Of a stretch of DNA of 64,000 nucleotides, positions 1-10,069 are shown piece by piece. Each line of letters begins with the position of its first letter. Within the stretch, counting starts at the first letter, position 1. The translations under genes and the position numbers were made by a program. The stretch spans positions 186,001 through 250,000 of the forward strand of contig JAEUBA010000023.1 in the NCBI GenBank assembly GCA_018257865.1. Reading direction: 5' to 3'. The DNA is from Stereocaulon alpinum. Lineage: Eukaryota; Ascomycota; Lecanoromycetes; Lecanorales; Stereocaulaceae. Under the pieces are notes generated by a model. It was not told the origin of the DNA. It worked only from the letters and a program-made list of their open reading frames with translations, and did no database searches.

Positions 1-1
1 T

Positions 2-774
2 CACTGGGTGAATCATCTGGCGCTATCTACAGACTTCGTGCTCAGGACAGCCTATCACGACCACACGGGCGACATTCCACCCACTGAGGAAGGGAAGATA
101 GCGAAAGCTAGGGAACGATTTGAGAAAGCTGCTACTATCGACAATCAGGTTGTCGAGCGCTTGGTGACTGCAAGGTGATAACCTATGTCCTCAGATGACT
201 GTGCTTTGCTGAATGAATAGCGACGATTTCACAATCTACCTCTGGGATCCCTCTACCTCGACTAAACCCCTCGCACGACTCATGGGCCACCAGAAACAGG
301 TCAACCACGTCACCTTCTCCCCCGACGGCCTCTACATCGCCAGCGCAGGCTTTGACAATCACGTTAAGCTATGGAATGCAAGAGATGGCAAATTCATTAC
401 TACACTACGTGGGCATGTTGGGGCGGTATATATGACATGCTTTAGCCCTGATAGCAGATTGTTGGTCAGTGGAAGTAAGGATTGTACACTGAAGATCTGG
501 GATGTGAGGAGTAAGTCTACCCACTTCCAGGGACATCCACTCTACAACCGCTTCATTCCTTGCTTTTGAGATCCAACTTTGGCTCTGCTGTACTTCGAGA
601 TCGCAACATTTTTACTTCAGGAGGAGATGCTAACGTATGGTTTGTCTAGCCGGAAAGCTGAAGGAGGATTTGCCAGGCCACAAAGATGAAGTATATGCAG
701 TTGATTGGAGCCCAGATGGGGGAAAAGTTGCCAGTGGAGGGAAGGATAAGGCGGTTAGAATATGGAGACATTGA
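2..774 (+). CDS. NLE1: Notchless/Rsa4 ribosome-assembly WD40 protein, C-terminal part
   Basis: Partial gene entering from the left edge. Three exons are visible: 2-174, 221-510 and 650-774, with introns of 46 bp (175-220) and 139 bp (511-649, branch-like GCTAAC before TTTGTCTAG). The joined frame reads through WD repeats with the motifs SDDFTIYLWDP, GHQKQVNHVTFSPDG, SGSKDCTLKIWDVR and GHKDEVYAVDWSPDG, and ends in VRIWRH-stop. These match the C-terminal beta-propeller of Nle1/Rsa4. That family binds pre-60S particles and is the substrate that the AAA-ATPase Rea1/Midasin pulls off during nucleolar to nucleoplasmic maturation. The N-terminal NLE domain that contacts Rea1 lies outside the window. 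Family assignment is confident; exon borders are inferred from splice consensus and frame. Confidence 0.85.
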
Positions 775-880
775 AGAAATCTATGAGTACCAGCTCAAAA
801 GAAGTGCAAGTTTAGATTGGACTTGTGCTCGTGATTCAACCACCGGAGACTGCTCGGATGAAAGGCTAATGACTCCCAGG

Positions 881-1048
881 GACTTCTGATCCGTGGAAGT
901 AATAGCTGTACATTGAGCGTCTGTTATGGTAGGATGGGGAGGGTTCTACCGCGTATGAAGATCAGATATAAGCGGTTGACTGGAGCCGGAAGGTGAGAAG
1001 GTGAATAGTGGAGGCAAAGATGCACCTGTTCGGATCTGGAGACGTTGA
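881..1048 (+). pseudogene. Degenerate intron-less copy of the NLE1 3' end
   Basis: About 105 bp after the NLE1 stop the sequence again resembles the end of the same gene. CCGTGGAAGTAATAGCTG parallels the part of exon 2 encoding SGSKDCT, and a stretch near 946-1048 parallels the last exon, ending in a frame that reads SGGKDAPVRIWRR-stop. The 139-bp intron that separates these two pieces in NLE1 is absent from the copy. Many substitutions and frame changes mean it cannot encode a WD repeat in one frame. I infer a decayed tandem duplicate, possibly of cDNA origin. The alignment was done by eye. Confidence 0.6.
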
Positions 1049-1845
1049 GCCCAGCAAAGAGCTACCCTGGTACCATCGGTCCCACCGCAATCATACCCCT
1101 ATGTGCTCCAACAGACCCTGTAAACCCCTCGTACTGTAATGGTAGCGCCCATGGGTTCGCTCCAGGCATCCTCTGGGGTACAGGCATGAATTAGGGTTAG
1201 GGCAGTGGCCCACTTCAGTTACTTCACCTAACATCGACACATCGATGTTTCAACACCACCATGACAACACTTCTGCCACCACACGGTCTGAGAGCATTTA
1301 GCTGACCTGCAATCCTTCTAGAGATGTAGCAGCACGCTGACTTGCAGGTCTATGCTTTCACCACCGACAAAAGCAAGAAGGATGAGCTTGGAGTAATACG
1401 CATAACACGCTTGCTTAATTGATTAGTTGAAGTCCAAGAGACTATCAGGATCATTGCACAGATTGGAGAAGATATGGTTGCTCTAGGAATAAGAACAGGC
1501 CACAGATTGACGATGCAACAGCTAGGCGCCGGAGGCAGTATAAGCTGCTGACTTGGAGGGAGAGACATGGAGACATGATTACATGGTATTGACACCTCGG
1601 GCCGTTAAGCCGTTTCAAGTTTACGAAGCGAGCGTCAAGTAGCATCATTGGCTCCAGGTAGCCTAATCGGGCCCGACCCTAAGAAAAACCTGTCCCTCTA
1701 CTGGTTTTTTTTAGAGAGGGAGCCGATTAAAGTCTAGCAAGGCGTCGCACGAGCCTGAATTATAACAGCGCTCAGCCTTCCTGTTTCGCTATCGCTGAAC
1801 TCACGTTAAGGTATTTCACTCAACACACCCAGTGTACAGAGAAGT
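1049..1845. other. Intergenic, no gene seen
   Basis: No open frame here has family features. A short hairpin-like stretch near 1693-1724 (CCCTCT, a T-run, then AGAGGG) could form a small stem. Two TTAGGG units near 1190 are too few to call a telomeric array. The last 100 bases are presumably the promoter of the HET-domain gene. Confidence 0.5.
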
Positions 1846-4390
1846 ATGGATCATCTTCCATTACCTTCAGACGCTATCAGACCAGATATTGAAGTTCCAT
1901 ACCTTTGCCATATTGCGTACGATGGCGGAGAAGAATTCGGTGCATTTCCCACACGCCAGGGTTACGAATTCGACGATCAAGGTTGGCTGGTGTGGAAGAG
2001 CTCAGATAAGGATATGCTAGCTTTTTATCAGACGTGGTTGTATGTCGGACTACTGCAGACGTTCTTTTCCAAATCCTTTACGATCCAGCAGATCATCCGT
2101 GGGGGCTCTGTCCGTCATACGAGGATCATTGACTCGACCAAAGTAGCTCTTTGGATCGATGGCTGGTTTCACCTGCTCCAGACATACGACGAAGATGGCT
2201 ATCAGCGTGAAGAAAGACGAGTACAATTGCTTCTTGATATGGCAATCAAACATTGCACGTACCTTGATCAACCGCATTTAATCGAAGCCAGACGTACGGA
2301 GCCATGGGCGGAGGTCATTCTCTCGATCAGAGCCCTTGTTGGTTCAGTTCTCGGTGCGTTTGAATTACCTAACCGGGCATTAAAGCTTCAACCAAGGGGT
2401 CTCAGTGGCGACTTACCTTGCGCAACGCTCATCAAGAAACACATGGTAGCCAATGGATGGTGTCCTTTTCGCCTACGGTATCTCTTTGACCAATTTCCTC
2501 TTCATTTGGTCTATTATATGGCATCGCTACCACAGCGCGGACGGCGAAGATCAAAACATGACAGTTGCATGTCTCAAGGAATGTGTGTGGGCGATAGTCT
2601 TGCTCCTCGCGCCCCGTTCCGGTGTCTACATACTGCAGACTGTAATGCTCCCTGTTCGTATGCCTCACCTCCTATGGACAAAGTGAAAAGTATCTTAGAT
2701 AACGGAGGCATACCTCTTATCACCTGTGTCCGAGATGCTCACGGGAATCCCCACTTGGATGTCATACCTGCCAAGAGCGGCGTGCGGTATGTTGCTCTTT
2801 CACACGTTTGGGCTGACGGGCTTGGTATGTCCCGATCGCAATTCGTATGCTGGAATTGGGAGGCTTAACGGTATTTAGGGAATACGGAGAATAATTCGAT
2901 GCCCGATTGTCAACTCAAGCCGCTGATTGCATATCTATATCATCTCCAGGAATACCCGCCATATCTTAAGACTTGTTTCCGTAACTTTCGACTGCCAACA
3001 GTATTTGTACCTTCCCGTTTGGGTTTCTGGATTGACACTATATGCATTCCGGTTGACGATGCTCGGCTGAGAGCGTCTGCCATCGCTCGTATGACACCCA
3101 CTTATGCGGGAGCGCAGAGCGTCCTCGTACTCGACTCCGCCCTTCTGGAAACGTCGCGGTCTACTACGAAGCCCGAAGAGATCCGTGCGAGAATGTTGCA
3201 ATCTGCTTGGATGGGAAGATGCTGGACTCTTCAAGAAGCGCGACTTGCAAAGGAGCTTTGCGTTCAATTAGCTGATGGTACTTTGGACGCCAGATCTGAA
3301 GGAGCCTCGGCGAAGTCCAAGAAGCAAAATACGTAGCAAGTATAGAGGTGTCTACGACTGTACTTACAAGGCAACGAACTTCTTCTCTGTTGGGAAAGCT
3401 CTGCCCGATTTTGGTGGCAATCTCTTCCCACGAGAGTCCCAGCTCATACAAGTCTGGAATCAATTCTTTGGGAGATCTACTACAATGACCGAGGACGTCC
3501 ATGCCATACTTGCGAACTTGCTGGATTTTAAAACAGCAGACATCCTGTCACTTGAATTCCGCGAAAGGATGAAAGCTATTCTCTGTGCTCAGCACTATCT
3601 GCCGCTTGAGTTGTTGTTCAGCCAATCACCTAGGTTGTTCTCCGGACCACTCTTAGACCGATGGGTGCCTCAATTTCCAGGAGGCTACTGGATTGACGAG
3701 CAGAATAAGCTGACATCTGCGAAAGTCGTTACAGGTCAAGGATTATTCCTCAACTCCAGTGCCGGCACCACAAATTTCTGGCTCCCAGCTGACATGTGGA
3801 GTGATGATAACTATTCTTTACAATTTCGTCTCATGAACAGAGATGATGCTGAAAAGACTTAGTGGGTCATTATGCACAGAGAGCGTTGCGAGTCTGTTCT
3901 GGGTAGTCACTCACAGCCAAGATGTCTGCTTCTTGACCACAGAGGACTCGGTCTGAAAGAGCTAGGACACGGTTCTGCGATGACGCGTGGCTACCTCGGA
4001 GTCGGGGCACTGTTGTCTCTTGCTGAACAAGAACACAACCTCATACGTGGGGTCTTCGACTGCGCAGTCTCCTTTGGTGTATGGTCATGGGTTGCCTTAG
4101 ACCCAGCTTTCGAGTCTTGTAGCCTTGTAGTTGGTCAACTAATGCCAAGCGGAGTTGACGTGCTCATTCATGGTGGCAAGTACATCTCTTTATTGACGGA
4201 GGTGTCTTCGACCATAGCTGATCCGTTCCATCCAGATATTCCAGAAGCATACAGAAATTTGCCCAGAAGAAGACTCGACGGAGGAATGGCTCGTCTGTCA
4301 CAGAACTACCTTTTTATCTCAGCGCTATTATGCGCCTTATTCGCCATTGCAAGCGTTGGTTTCTGGCTGATAAGCTCTTCGCAGAGGAGG

Positions 4391-4442
<52 letters not shown>

Positions 4443-4798
4443 CGCGTGTCCCGTTCCCAGTAAACTCTATGATCTTGATAGGTTTTGTTCTCACCTTCGA
4501 CCTCCTGATCATTTGGGCTCGCGGCCAGGCAAAGTATCGAGCATGGCGGGACAGTTTCTCCGACAACCCCGGAGAGCACATAACCGGGACGTGGAAGCAC
4601 AATCTCGCATTTTGTGGACTCACTCTAGCATTCCAGTGGTTCATGACCTGCTTTCCCTCTCGATGGGACATGAACGCTGCCACGGAATTGGAGTATTGGG
4701 GTGGACCACCCTGGTGGAGAAGAGTGCTAAAGAAGAGTTGGGACAAAGTCAGAAGGAGATCAAGCGCTGCGGGTCCGGTAGAAGAGATACCTCTATGA
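1846..4798 (+). pseudogene. HET (heterokaryon incompatibility) domain protein, disrupted frame
   Basis: HET proteins mediate non-self recognition after hyphal fusion and can trigger cell death. Exon 1 (1846-2824) ends in the HET motif YVALSHVWADGLG. A clean 54-bp intron (2825-2878, TTAAC branch) joins it to GNTENNSMPDCQL. Then follow the HET blocks FWIDTICIPVDD and AWMGRCWTLQEAR. Downstream, GRSTTMTEDVHAILANLLDF and two hydrophobic segments near 4305-4375 and 4465-4510 match the C-terminal part of this HET subgroup. Two problems stand out. The frame shifts by +1 between about 3278 and 3347; an unrecognised 70-bp intron 3278-3347 would repair it, but has weak signals. An in-frame TAG at 3860-3862 also separates the two halves, and I found no frame-preserving intron around it. 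A poly-G run interrupts the C-terminal part. It may be a decaying gene, or one with assembly errors. Confidence 0.7.
4392..4442 (+). repeat. 51-nt poly-G homopolymer
   Basis: An uninterrupted run of G inside the C-terminal half of the HET-domain gene, between the two predicted membrane helices. Read in frame it would give about 17 glycines. Homopolymers of this length are prone to length errors in sequencing and to slippage in vivo, so the true reading frame across it is uncertain. The strand has strong G-quadruplex potential. Confidence 0.97.
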
Positions 4799-6272
4799 CG
4801 GGTGAAGTGGGTGATTGAAATTGTAGAATGGCAATCGGGGTGGCAGTTGATTGACGATTTACAAGCGCAGGATGAGTCTTGCAACGATCTCCGACTATTT
4901 GGGTGTTATTTGTTGATCTGCAAAGGCGGTAATTGTAGAGAATCTAATGAGATTGTGAATAGCAACGAATGGAATCATATATCAGACACTGCATCTAATT
5001 CCAGAACTGACCACAAGACGAGTTTTCTCGCGGATTTCAACCTAAATAGTACCTATCCTTCCCCAATCACCGCCATCCTCCGATCAGCATTAACATCTAC
5101 AAACCTCCCCACTTCCCTCCCGCCCTCATCTCCCAAACACCCATCCACCCTCTCACCCTCAACCTCCTACAACCTCCCTCTCCAGACCGTCCAATCGCAT
5201 AATCGTATAATCAAAAGATAGTTTAGTCTCTGAACTACCTTATGCAGTAAAGTATAGTATAGTATAGTACAGTAGTACTCCTCTACTGATTTAGTGATGG
5301 TAGTAGTGGTGGTGAAACTAGTAGAGGGTGGTAGGTGGTAGGGTATCAGTAGCTGTGGTATAAGGTAAGGGGTACAGGGTGAAGGGTAAGGGGTAAGGGG
5401 GGTAGGGTAAGGGGAAGTAATAGCATTTAAGGGGCTTATGTAGGTAGGTAGGTATAGGGAAACACGGGTGGAAAGGGTAGGGAGGGTTAGTGTCAGGGGA
5501 TAGGTCTAAGGGGATAGTAAGTATAGGGTTCGACTGCCCGGGAAGATTTAGGTTTGGGTGGTGGGTGGGTTTCTGTAGAGGATGTCGATGGGTGGTTGGT
5601 TGGTCAGAGGTTGATTCGTAAGGGTGTGCTGGTGAGTAGGATTTGAGTAGTGCGTGAGGGACATGGTCTGTTGATTTGGGGGATTTGTGCGTGGAGATGT
5701 GGGTTGGAATGTATGCCTTCAGCTTGAACTCAGATAAGGTACCTCAGGTGGCCGTTGAAGGGGAACGGCGAAGCCGTGTGCTGCTATGATTGTGTGAGAG
5801 ACGTATTGAGGAGACAATTGAGCGCTTTTTGCACGATCGTGTGGACTGGCAAAGTGTGTTTGAGTGATGTATTTGGAAAGACTAGCTAAGTTTGTGTATG
5901 ACATTTTGAGCATATCCAAATTTCTCTCACCAATGTGATGCCGTAAGCGAACATAGGTTTGCCACATCGCTGAGAAAGAAGCCTTCGATGGCGTCTGTTA
6001 GGTGTGGAGATTGTAGGTAGCCAAAGGAGGCATACCTGACATTATGCCCAGTTGCTGATAAACGGCCGTTGTTCTCGTAGAAATCATGGTATTCCATTCG
6101 GGTGCTGAAGAAATGCATGCTGAAGCTGCTCGAGAAGCCGCCAACTCAATGGAAAGAATTCAGTAGATTACACCTTTAGAGTCTGTCAGTGAGCTCAGAG
6201 TGCGAGATTTAGATGTTCAGTTTACTCAGTGCAAGGCCTTCATGTTCATCGTGGATGTGCCGATACCGTATA
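4799..6272. other. Intergenic, with simple G-rich and C-rich stretches
   Basis: 5060-5190 is strongly pyrimidine-rich. 5248-5268 holds short TATAG repeats. 5330-5480 is made of irregular GGGTAAGGGG-like units. No coding frame with family features was found; short frames on the minus strand at 5719-6118 carry no recognisable motif. Confidence 0.5.
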
Positions 6273-7296
6273 CTATTCACGAGCCCAACCTCCTGGACCA
6301 TACTTGTCCTGATAGAGTGATTTGCCTCTGGAATGCATCAGTTTCAACAACCACCGACCCTGCCGATCTCCCTTCCCCATCATGCCTCGCGCCGTCTGGA
6401 TGACGTCTGGGTCGTCCCAGGAGATGAATGGTTGATATCCCCGCCGCGGATTTGTATTTGCCTGCACCATTTCTTCGATGATCACCTTATCACAGCCGTC
6501 GAAAACTGCTTGCTTGAAGTGGTGTAGTTGGAATGATAATCGGAGCTTGTCGTGTAGTAGTCTCACGGCTGAAATATTTCGCTCGGCAATTGCGTCTGTC
6601 ATCCCCTGAGAAAGAGCTTGTTTGGGAACCACGTTTACACCCCACCGCAAGAGTCTATAGCACAGTTTAACCTACTCAGGGTAAACCAAGTCAGCATCTG
6701 CTTCATGGATCATTGCATTATAAATCATGTGTGGAGAGCATATAGCGGCTGCACCTGATGCCTTGTTCCCTGAAAGAGGGCACAGTCCTTCACGGTACCG
6801 GATAGGGCAAGAAACCTTTATATCTACGTACCTTGCCATGAGTCCATGGTCCTTGGAGCAGCTCTTTCGGAAAGGCGGTACCGGACGCAACTTGAACCCT
6901 GTCATTTGGAAGTAGACGAGGCATCCTCTTTCCACCCTTGAGCCGATTTGCACGTTCATTTCCACTCTGAAGCCGTATGACTTCCTTTTCCACCTTCTTC
7001 GCAAGATTGTCTGAAAACCACTTGTGCTGGAAGATTCGCGTCTGCAGTGACGACAAGCCCAAATGTTCAGGAAAATAGAAGCCTTCGTGCTTCCTACCGT
7101 AATAGAAGACTTTTGCGCAGAATTGGACGCGAATGAAACTGTCAGAGAGTGATTCGTGGAAGTGGCGATTGACAAGAGGCAGGTCTACGTTCTCGGATAG
7201 GACATAGATCGGCTCAAGTAGCTCTTGGGGTAGGGAGCCAAAGAGGCTCGCAGGATGAGTGTCTCCAACACCAGGTTGGGACTTGTGGGAATACAT
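6273..7296 (-). CDS. F-box-like protein with ankyrin-like C-terminal part
   Basis: Two-exon model on the minus strand. Exon 1 (7296-6832) starts with an ATG. Near residues 20-45 it carries LFGSLPQELLEPIYVLSE followed by LPLVNRHFHE, the pattern of fungal F-box-like domains that dock substrates on SCF ubiquitin ligases. A 160-bp intron (6672-6831; GTACGT donor, GCTGAC branch, GAGTAG acceptor) joins in phase 0 to exon 2 (6671-6273). That exon begins VKLCYRLLRWGVNVVPKQAL and continues TDAIAERNISAVRLLHD, which has the spacing of ankyrin-type helices. The product is about 287 residues. The family is common in filamentous ascomycetes and usually uncharacterised. The F-box call is from pattern only; substrate and role are unknown. 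Confidence 0.6.
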
Positions 7297-7923
7297 TGTG
7301 GAGTCAGGCTTTTGCTGGTTGACTGTTTCTGCAATTCACAGACTTAGATCAAGGCCTCTGATACTAATAGTAAGAGAACCCTTTTAGATGCGTAACAGTG
7401 AACGAGCCTGTGCCGGTAGTATGGATATATGAGTCAATGTGTAGAAGATCTTTGTCACTTCGCTTGACTTTGCACGGTGTAAGTCCAGCGAATGATCACA
7501 CCAGTTGCAGAGCTTTTCGTGATGAAAGGTAGAGCGAACAGGTATGAGCCAAGAAGCGAGTATGCTGAATAATTGCAATGTAGTTGGGTATCAGGACTTA
7601 GGCACTTCCCTTGTCTGGCAGTGAGAGGGTTGTACTAAAGCATTCTTTCTGTCTGTGAGCTCTGAAGTCACCTCACATTTTACATTGCCCCGCATATGAA
7701 TTCACTATCAATGATTGAGACGCAAGATAGCCTTCCCGAATTCATCGAACAACCTTAGTAAGTCTTGGCACACACTAGCGCCTATCCCATAAATCCGCGA
7801 CAACTGTCCTCGACCATCCTCCAAGTCCTCAATCCATCAACTTCGATACGGACATTACCACCAGCACGCAGTACTCGACAAGATATACCTTGCAAGAGTC
7901 CTGTCCTCTATCGGGGTCCTGCG
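7297..7923. other. Divergent intergenic region
   Basis: Lies between two genes transcribed away from each other. No further gene seen. The frame before 7924 is open back to 7765 but has no ATG, so it is probably 5' leader; a GTAAGT at 7758 could be the donor of a leader intron. Confidence 0.5.
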
Positions 7924-8739
7924 ATGGACTATCTCCAAGAAGATTACTATCCCCCGCCGCCGGGCACCGACCCCGCAGTCCTACCCCCCCAACCTAGCTC
8001 CCCCTACCACATCGACGAATACAATGGGATGCCCCCACCACCCGAAGGCGAATTCACCGACCTCCCCCAACTCATGAAAGCATGTCAAGACCACGCGCGC
8101 CGCCACGGCTACGCCTGCGTCACCTCAAGCAACAACTACAAACGTGGCATCGCGTATGTCCGCTGCGATCGCGGCGGCGAATACGTCAACCATTGGCACC
8201 TAACGGACGAAACCCGCGTGCGCAAGAACCGAACCCGGCGACTCGTAGGCTGCAAATGGAAAGCTCGGGCAAAGCGAAACGCTACCGGAAACTGGGTCCT
8301 GACAATGATGCACGACAAGCACAACGGACACGCTCCATCCTCAAACGCAACGGCGCATCCAAGTCTGAGACAATTAGGACCTGAGGCGGTAGAGGTAGCG
8401 AGGCAAGCTTTTAGCGAGAAAAAGAGTCCGAAACAGGTGTTGGAGTTGCTGCAGCAGCAGTTTAATCCGGATGTCACGGCGCAGGATGTTTATAATCTCA
8501 AGGCTAAGATTAACCGAAGTGAGGGTGCTAAGTCGACGCCTGCGAAACAACTTACGCAGAGGACGGAGTCGGATATCCCTACGGATCCTGCGTTGCAGAT
8601 GCAAGGTATGAATCTGTATAGGGAAGTCTCCTTTGGACGTCGTGCTGATGTTTCGATAGACCCTAATGGTCATCCGGACGGAAACCCTCCGGGTGAAGCC
8701 GATGCTCACAAATGCGCTTGCAAATGCTGTGATCACTGA
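7924..8739 (+). CDS. FAR1-like (Mutator-derived) DNA-binding domain protein
   Basis: The start is the first in-frame ATG (MDYLQEDYY). After a Pro-rich leader the protein has a FAR1/WRKY-GCM1-type zinc-binding module: a helical segment (LMKACQDHARRHGYAC), then YVRCDRGGEY, a basic segment, VGCKWKARA and HNGHAPS, giving a C-C-H-x-H ligand pattern. A second conserved block, AHPSLRQLGPEAVEVARQAF to DVYNLKAKINR, follows. FAR1-like domains come from the DNA-binding part of MULE transposases and are domesticated as transcription regulators in plants and fungi. No transposase DDE domain is present here. A 54-bp stretch (8606-8659; GTATGA, GCTGATG, TTTCGATAG) looks like an intron but keeps the frame open, so the product is 271 or 253 residues. 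A paralogue lies at 51057-52478. Confidence 0.75.
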   Translation: MDYLQEDYYPPPPGTDPAVLPPQPSSPYHIDEYNGMPPPPEGEFTDLPQLMKACQDHARRHGYACVTSSNNYKRGIAYVRCDRGGEYVNHWHLTDETRVRKNRTRRLVGCKWKARAKRNATGNWVLTMMHDKHNGHAPSSNATAHPSLRQLGPEAVEVARQAFSEKKSPKQVLELLQQQFNPDVTAQDVYNLKAKINRSEGAKSTPAKQLTQRTESDIPTDPALQMQGMNLYREVSFGRRADVSIDPNGHPDGNPPGEADAHKCACKCCDH

Positions 8740-9253
8740 ATTCAGCATCTTTTGGCATCTTCTAATCATAGGGGAGCCTCGCCAGCAACTAGACTGGCCT
8801 CTTACGCCTGGACTTGAGTGTGACATTCATATCTGAGCAGCTACCTAACATTCGCATGTGATTCTTATTGTTCTTATACCACCAATGCACGAGTCTATGG
8901 AATACTAGGCGTAACGGAAAGCGATATCAATGAGGCAGCTGTTTCGACACAGCACTATCTGACTACTTTTATCCCGGCTTTTTGAAGACGCAGTTTAGCG
9001 GTACGCATTTCGAATTGGGTTCTGGCGCAAAAGTTTTCCACTAGAGCTTGCAGGATGTCGAAATTCCTCTGAAAAGGGAAGAAAAAGCTCTCAGAGCCAT
9101 ATTTCCGGAAGTATAGACTTGCACGCTATGTCGCTAGAGCTCAATCGCTTGATTCAAAGTCCTCACAATCATCAATCATTGCACGCCATTCCACCCGTTC
9201 GCATGTCCTTAGCCATCCCCCAACCCCTTTTCCACTTCTCCACTTCTCCACAA
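8740..9253. other. Convergent intergenic region
   Basis: 3' ends of two convergent genes. No gene or notable repeat seen. Confidence 0.5.
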
Positions 9254-10069
9254 TCACAACCACCCCCTAACCACAATCCACGCCCCAACAACAACCACAG
9301 CCTCCCAACTCCAAACCCCCCACCCCCTCCCCACCCTCTCCGCCCCACTAAACTTCGCACAAACATCCTGCACCTCCTTCCCCGCCGCCCCACCCCCACT
9401 CCCCACACACTTCCCAGCCGCCTTACCAACCTCCTGCGTATATTGACCATCCACATTCCCCGCCGGATAATATTCGCACACAACAAACCACCCCGTCGCA
9501 TTCCCGCCCACACTATTCCCATCACAATCAACCCTCCCACACCCCACACTCTCCGTCCCCCTCCAAACCAACTGCGTGAAATGTCCCGTCCCCTCTCCAA
9601 ACCCGGGGTTTGACCAATCATACCTCCTCCCCTCACTCCCCCACCCCTCAACAGCAGCCGTGACATTCGGATACGTCTCTGCTATATTCTCCCCATACGG
9701 CCCATAGGAGTGTGCGAAAGCGCATTTGGAGGCGTAGGTCGAGGCGTAGGTTGCTAGGGTGTTGTTCCAGCTTAGGGGTGTGGCGTTGTAGGCTGTGCGG
9801 TAGGTGTTGGTGGTGTTTAGGAGGGTGGAGATGAAGAGGGGGTCGGAGGTGTATTGGTCGGTGCTGGTTGAGGGAGGGGAGGGTAGGAGGGTGGTGGTTG
9901 GGCTTGCTGGGGATGGGGTTGGGGTGGAGGTTGTTAGGTAGGATGTTGCTGCGGCGAGGGTGAAGGTTAGTGTTGAGGTTTGGTAGACGACGGCTGTTGA
10001 TGGGAGTATGTCGGTTGAGGCGAGGGTGGGGAGGAGGGAGAGGAGGGTAAGACGGATAGGAGAGAGCAT
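9254..10069 (-). CDS. Secreted CAP/SCP/PR-1 domain protein, possibly GPI-anchored
   Basis: A 271-residue protein. I chose the ATG at 10069 (MLSPIRLTLLSLLPTLAS) because it gives a classical signal peptide; the open frame extends further upstream. After a Ser/Thr/Pro-rich spacer comes a CAP domain at about residues 95-225: LLNTTNTYRTAYNATPLSWN, CAFAHSYGPYGENIAE, GTGHFTQLVWRGTESVGCG and FVVCEYYPAGNVDGQY. These are the four hallmark CAP motifs, including the GHFTQLVW and CEYYPAGN signatures. The extreme C-terminus is a Gly-rich linker followed by a hydrophobic tail (WEAVVVVGAWIVV), which suggests a GPI anchor signal. Fungal CAP proteins (Pry-like) bind sterols and lipids, and some act at host interfaces. 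Which applies here cannot be told. The minus strand is strongly GT-rich. Confidence 0.85.
   Translation of the reverse strand: MLSPIRLTLLSLLPTLASTDILPSTAVVYQTSTLTFTLAAATSYLTTSTPTPSPASPTTTLLPSPPSTSTDQYTSDPLFISTLLNTTNTYRTAYNATPLSWNNTLATYASTYASKCAFAHSYGPYGENIAETYPNVTAAVEGWGSEGRRYDWSNPGFGEGTGHFTQLVWRGTESVGCGRVDCDGNSVGGNATGWFVVCEYYPAGNVDGQYTQEVGKAAGKCVGSGGGAAGKEVQDVCAKFSGAERVGRGWGVWSWEAVVVVGAWIVVRGWL

Noticed and set aside
1190..1203. Two TTAGGG units (telomere-like)
   Set aside because: Only two copies inside ordinary intergenic DNA; too few for a telomeric or interstitial telomeric repeat.
1693..1724. Hairpin with T-run resembling a bacterial terminator
   Set aside because: The window is fungal nuclear DNA; intrinsic terminators of this type are not expected and the stem is only six pairs.
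4394..4440. Poly-proline and poly-glycine frames on both strands over the G run
   Set aside because: They are products of the homopolymer. Only the plus-strand frame is linked to HET-family sequence.
6672..6769. Apparent coding exon (ICSPHMIYNAMIHEADAD) in the F-box-like gene
   Set aside because: A single intron 6672-6831 with better donor, branch and acceptor joins the flanking exons in phase without the TAG stop.
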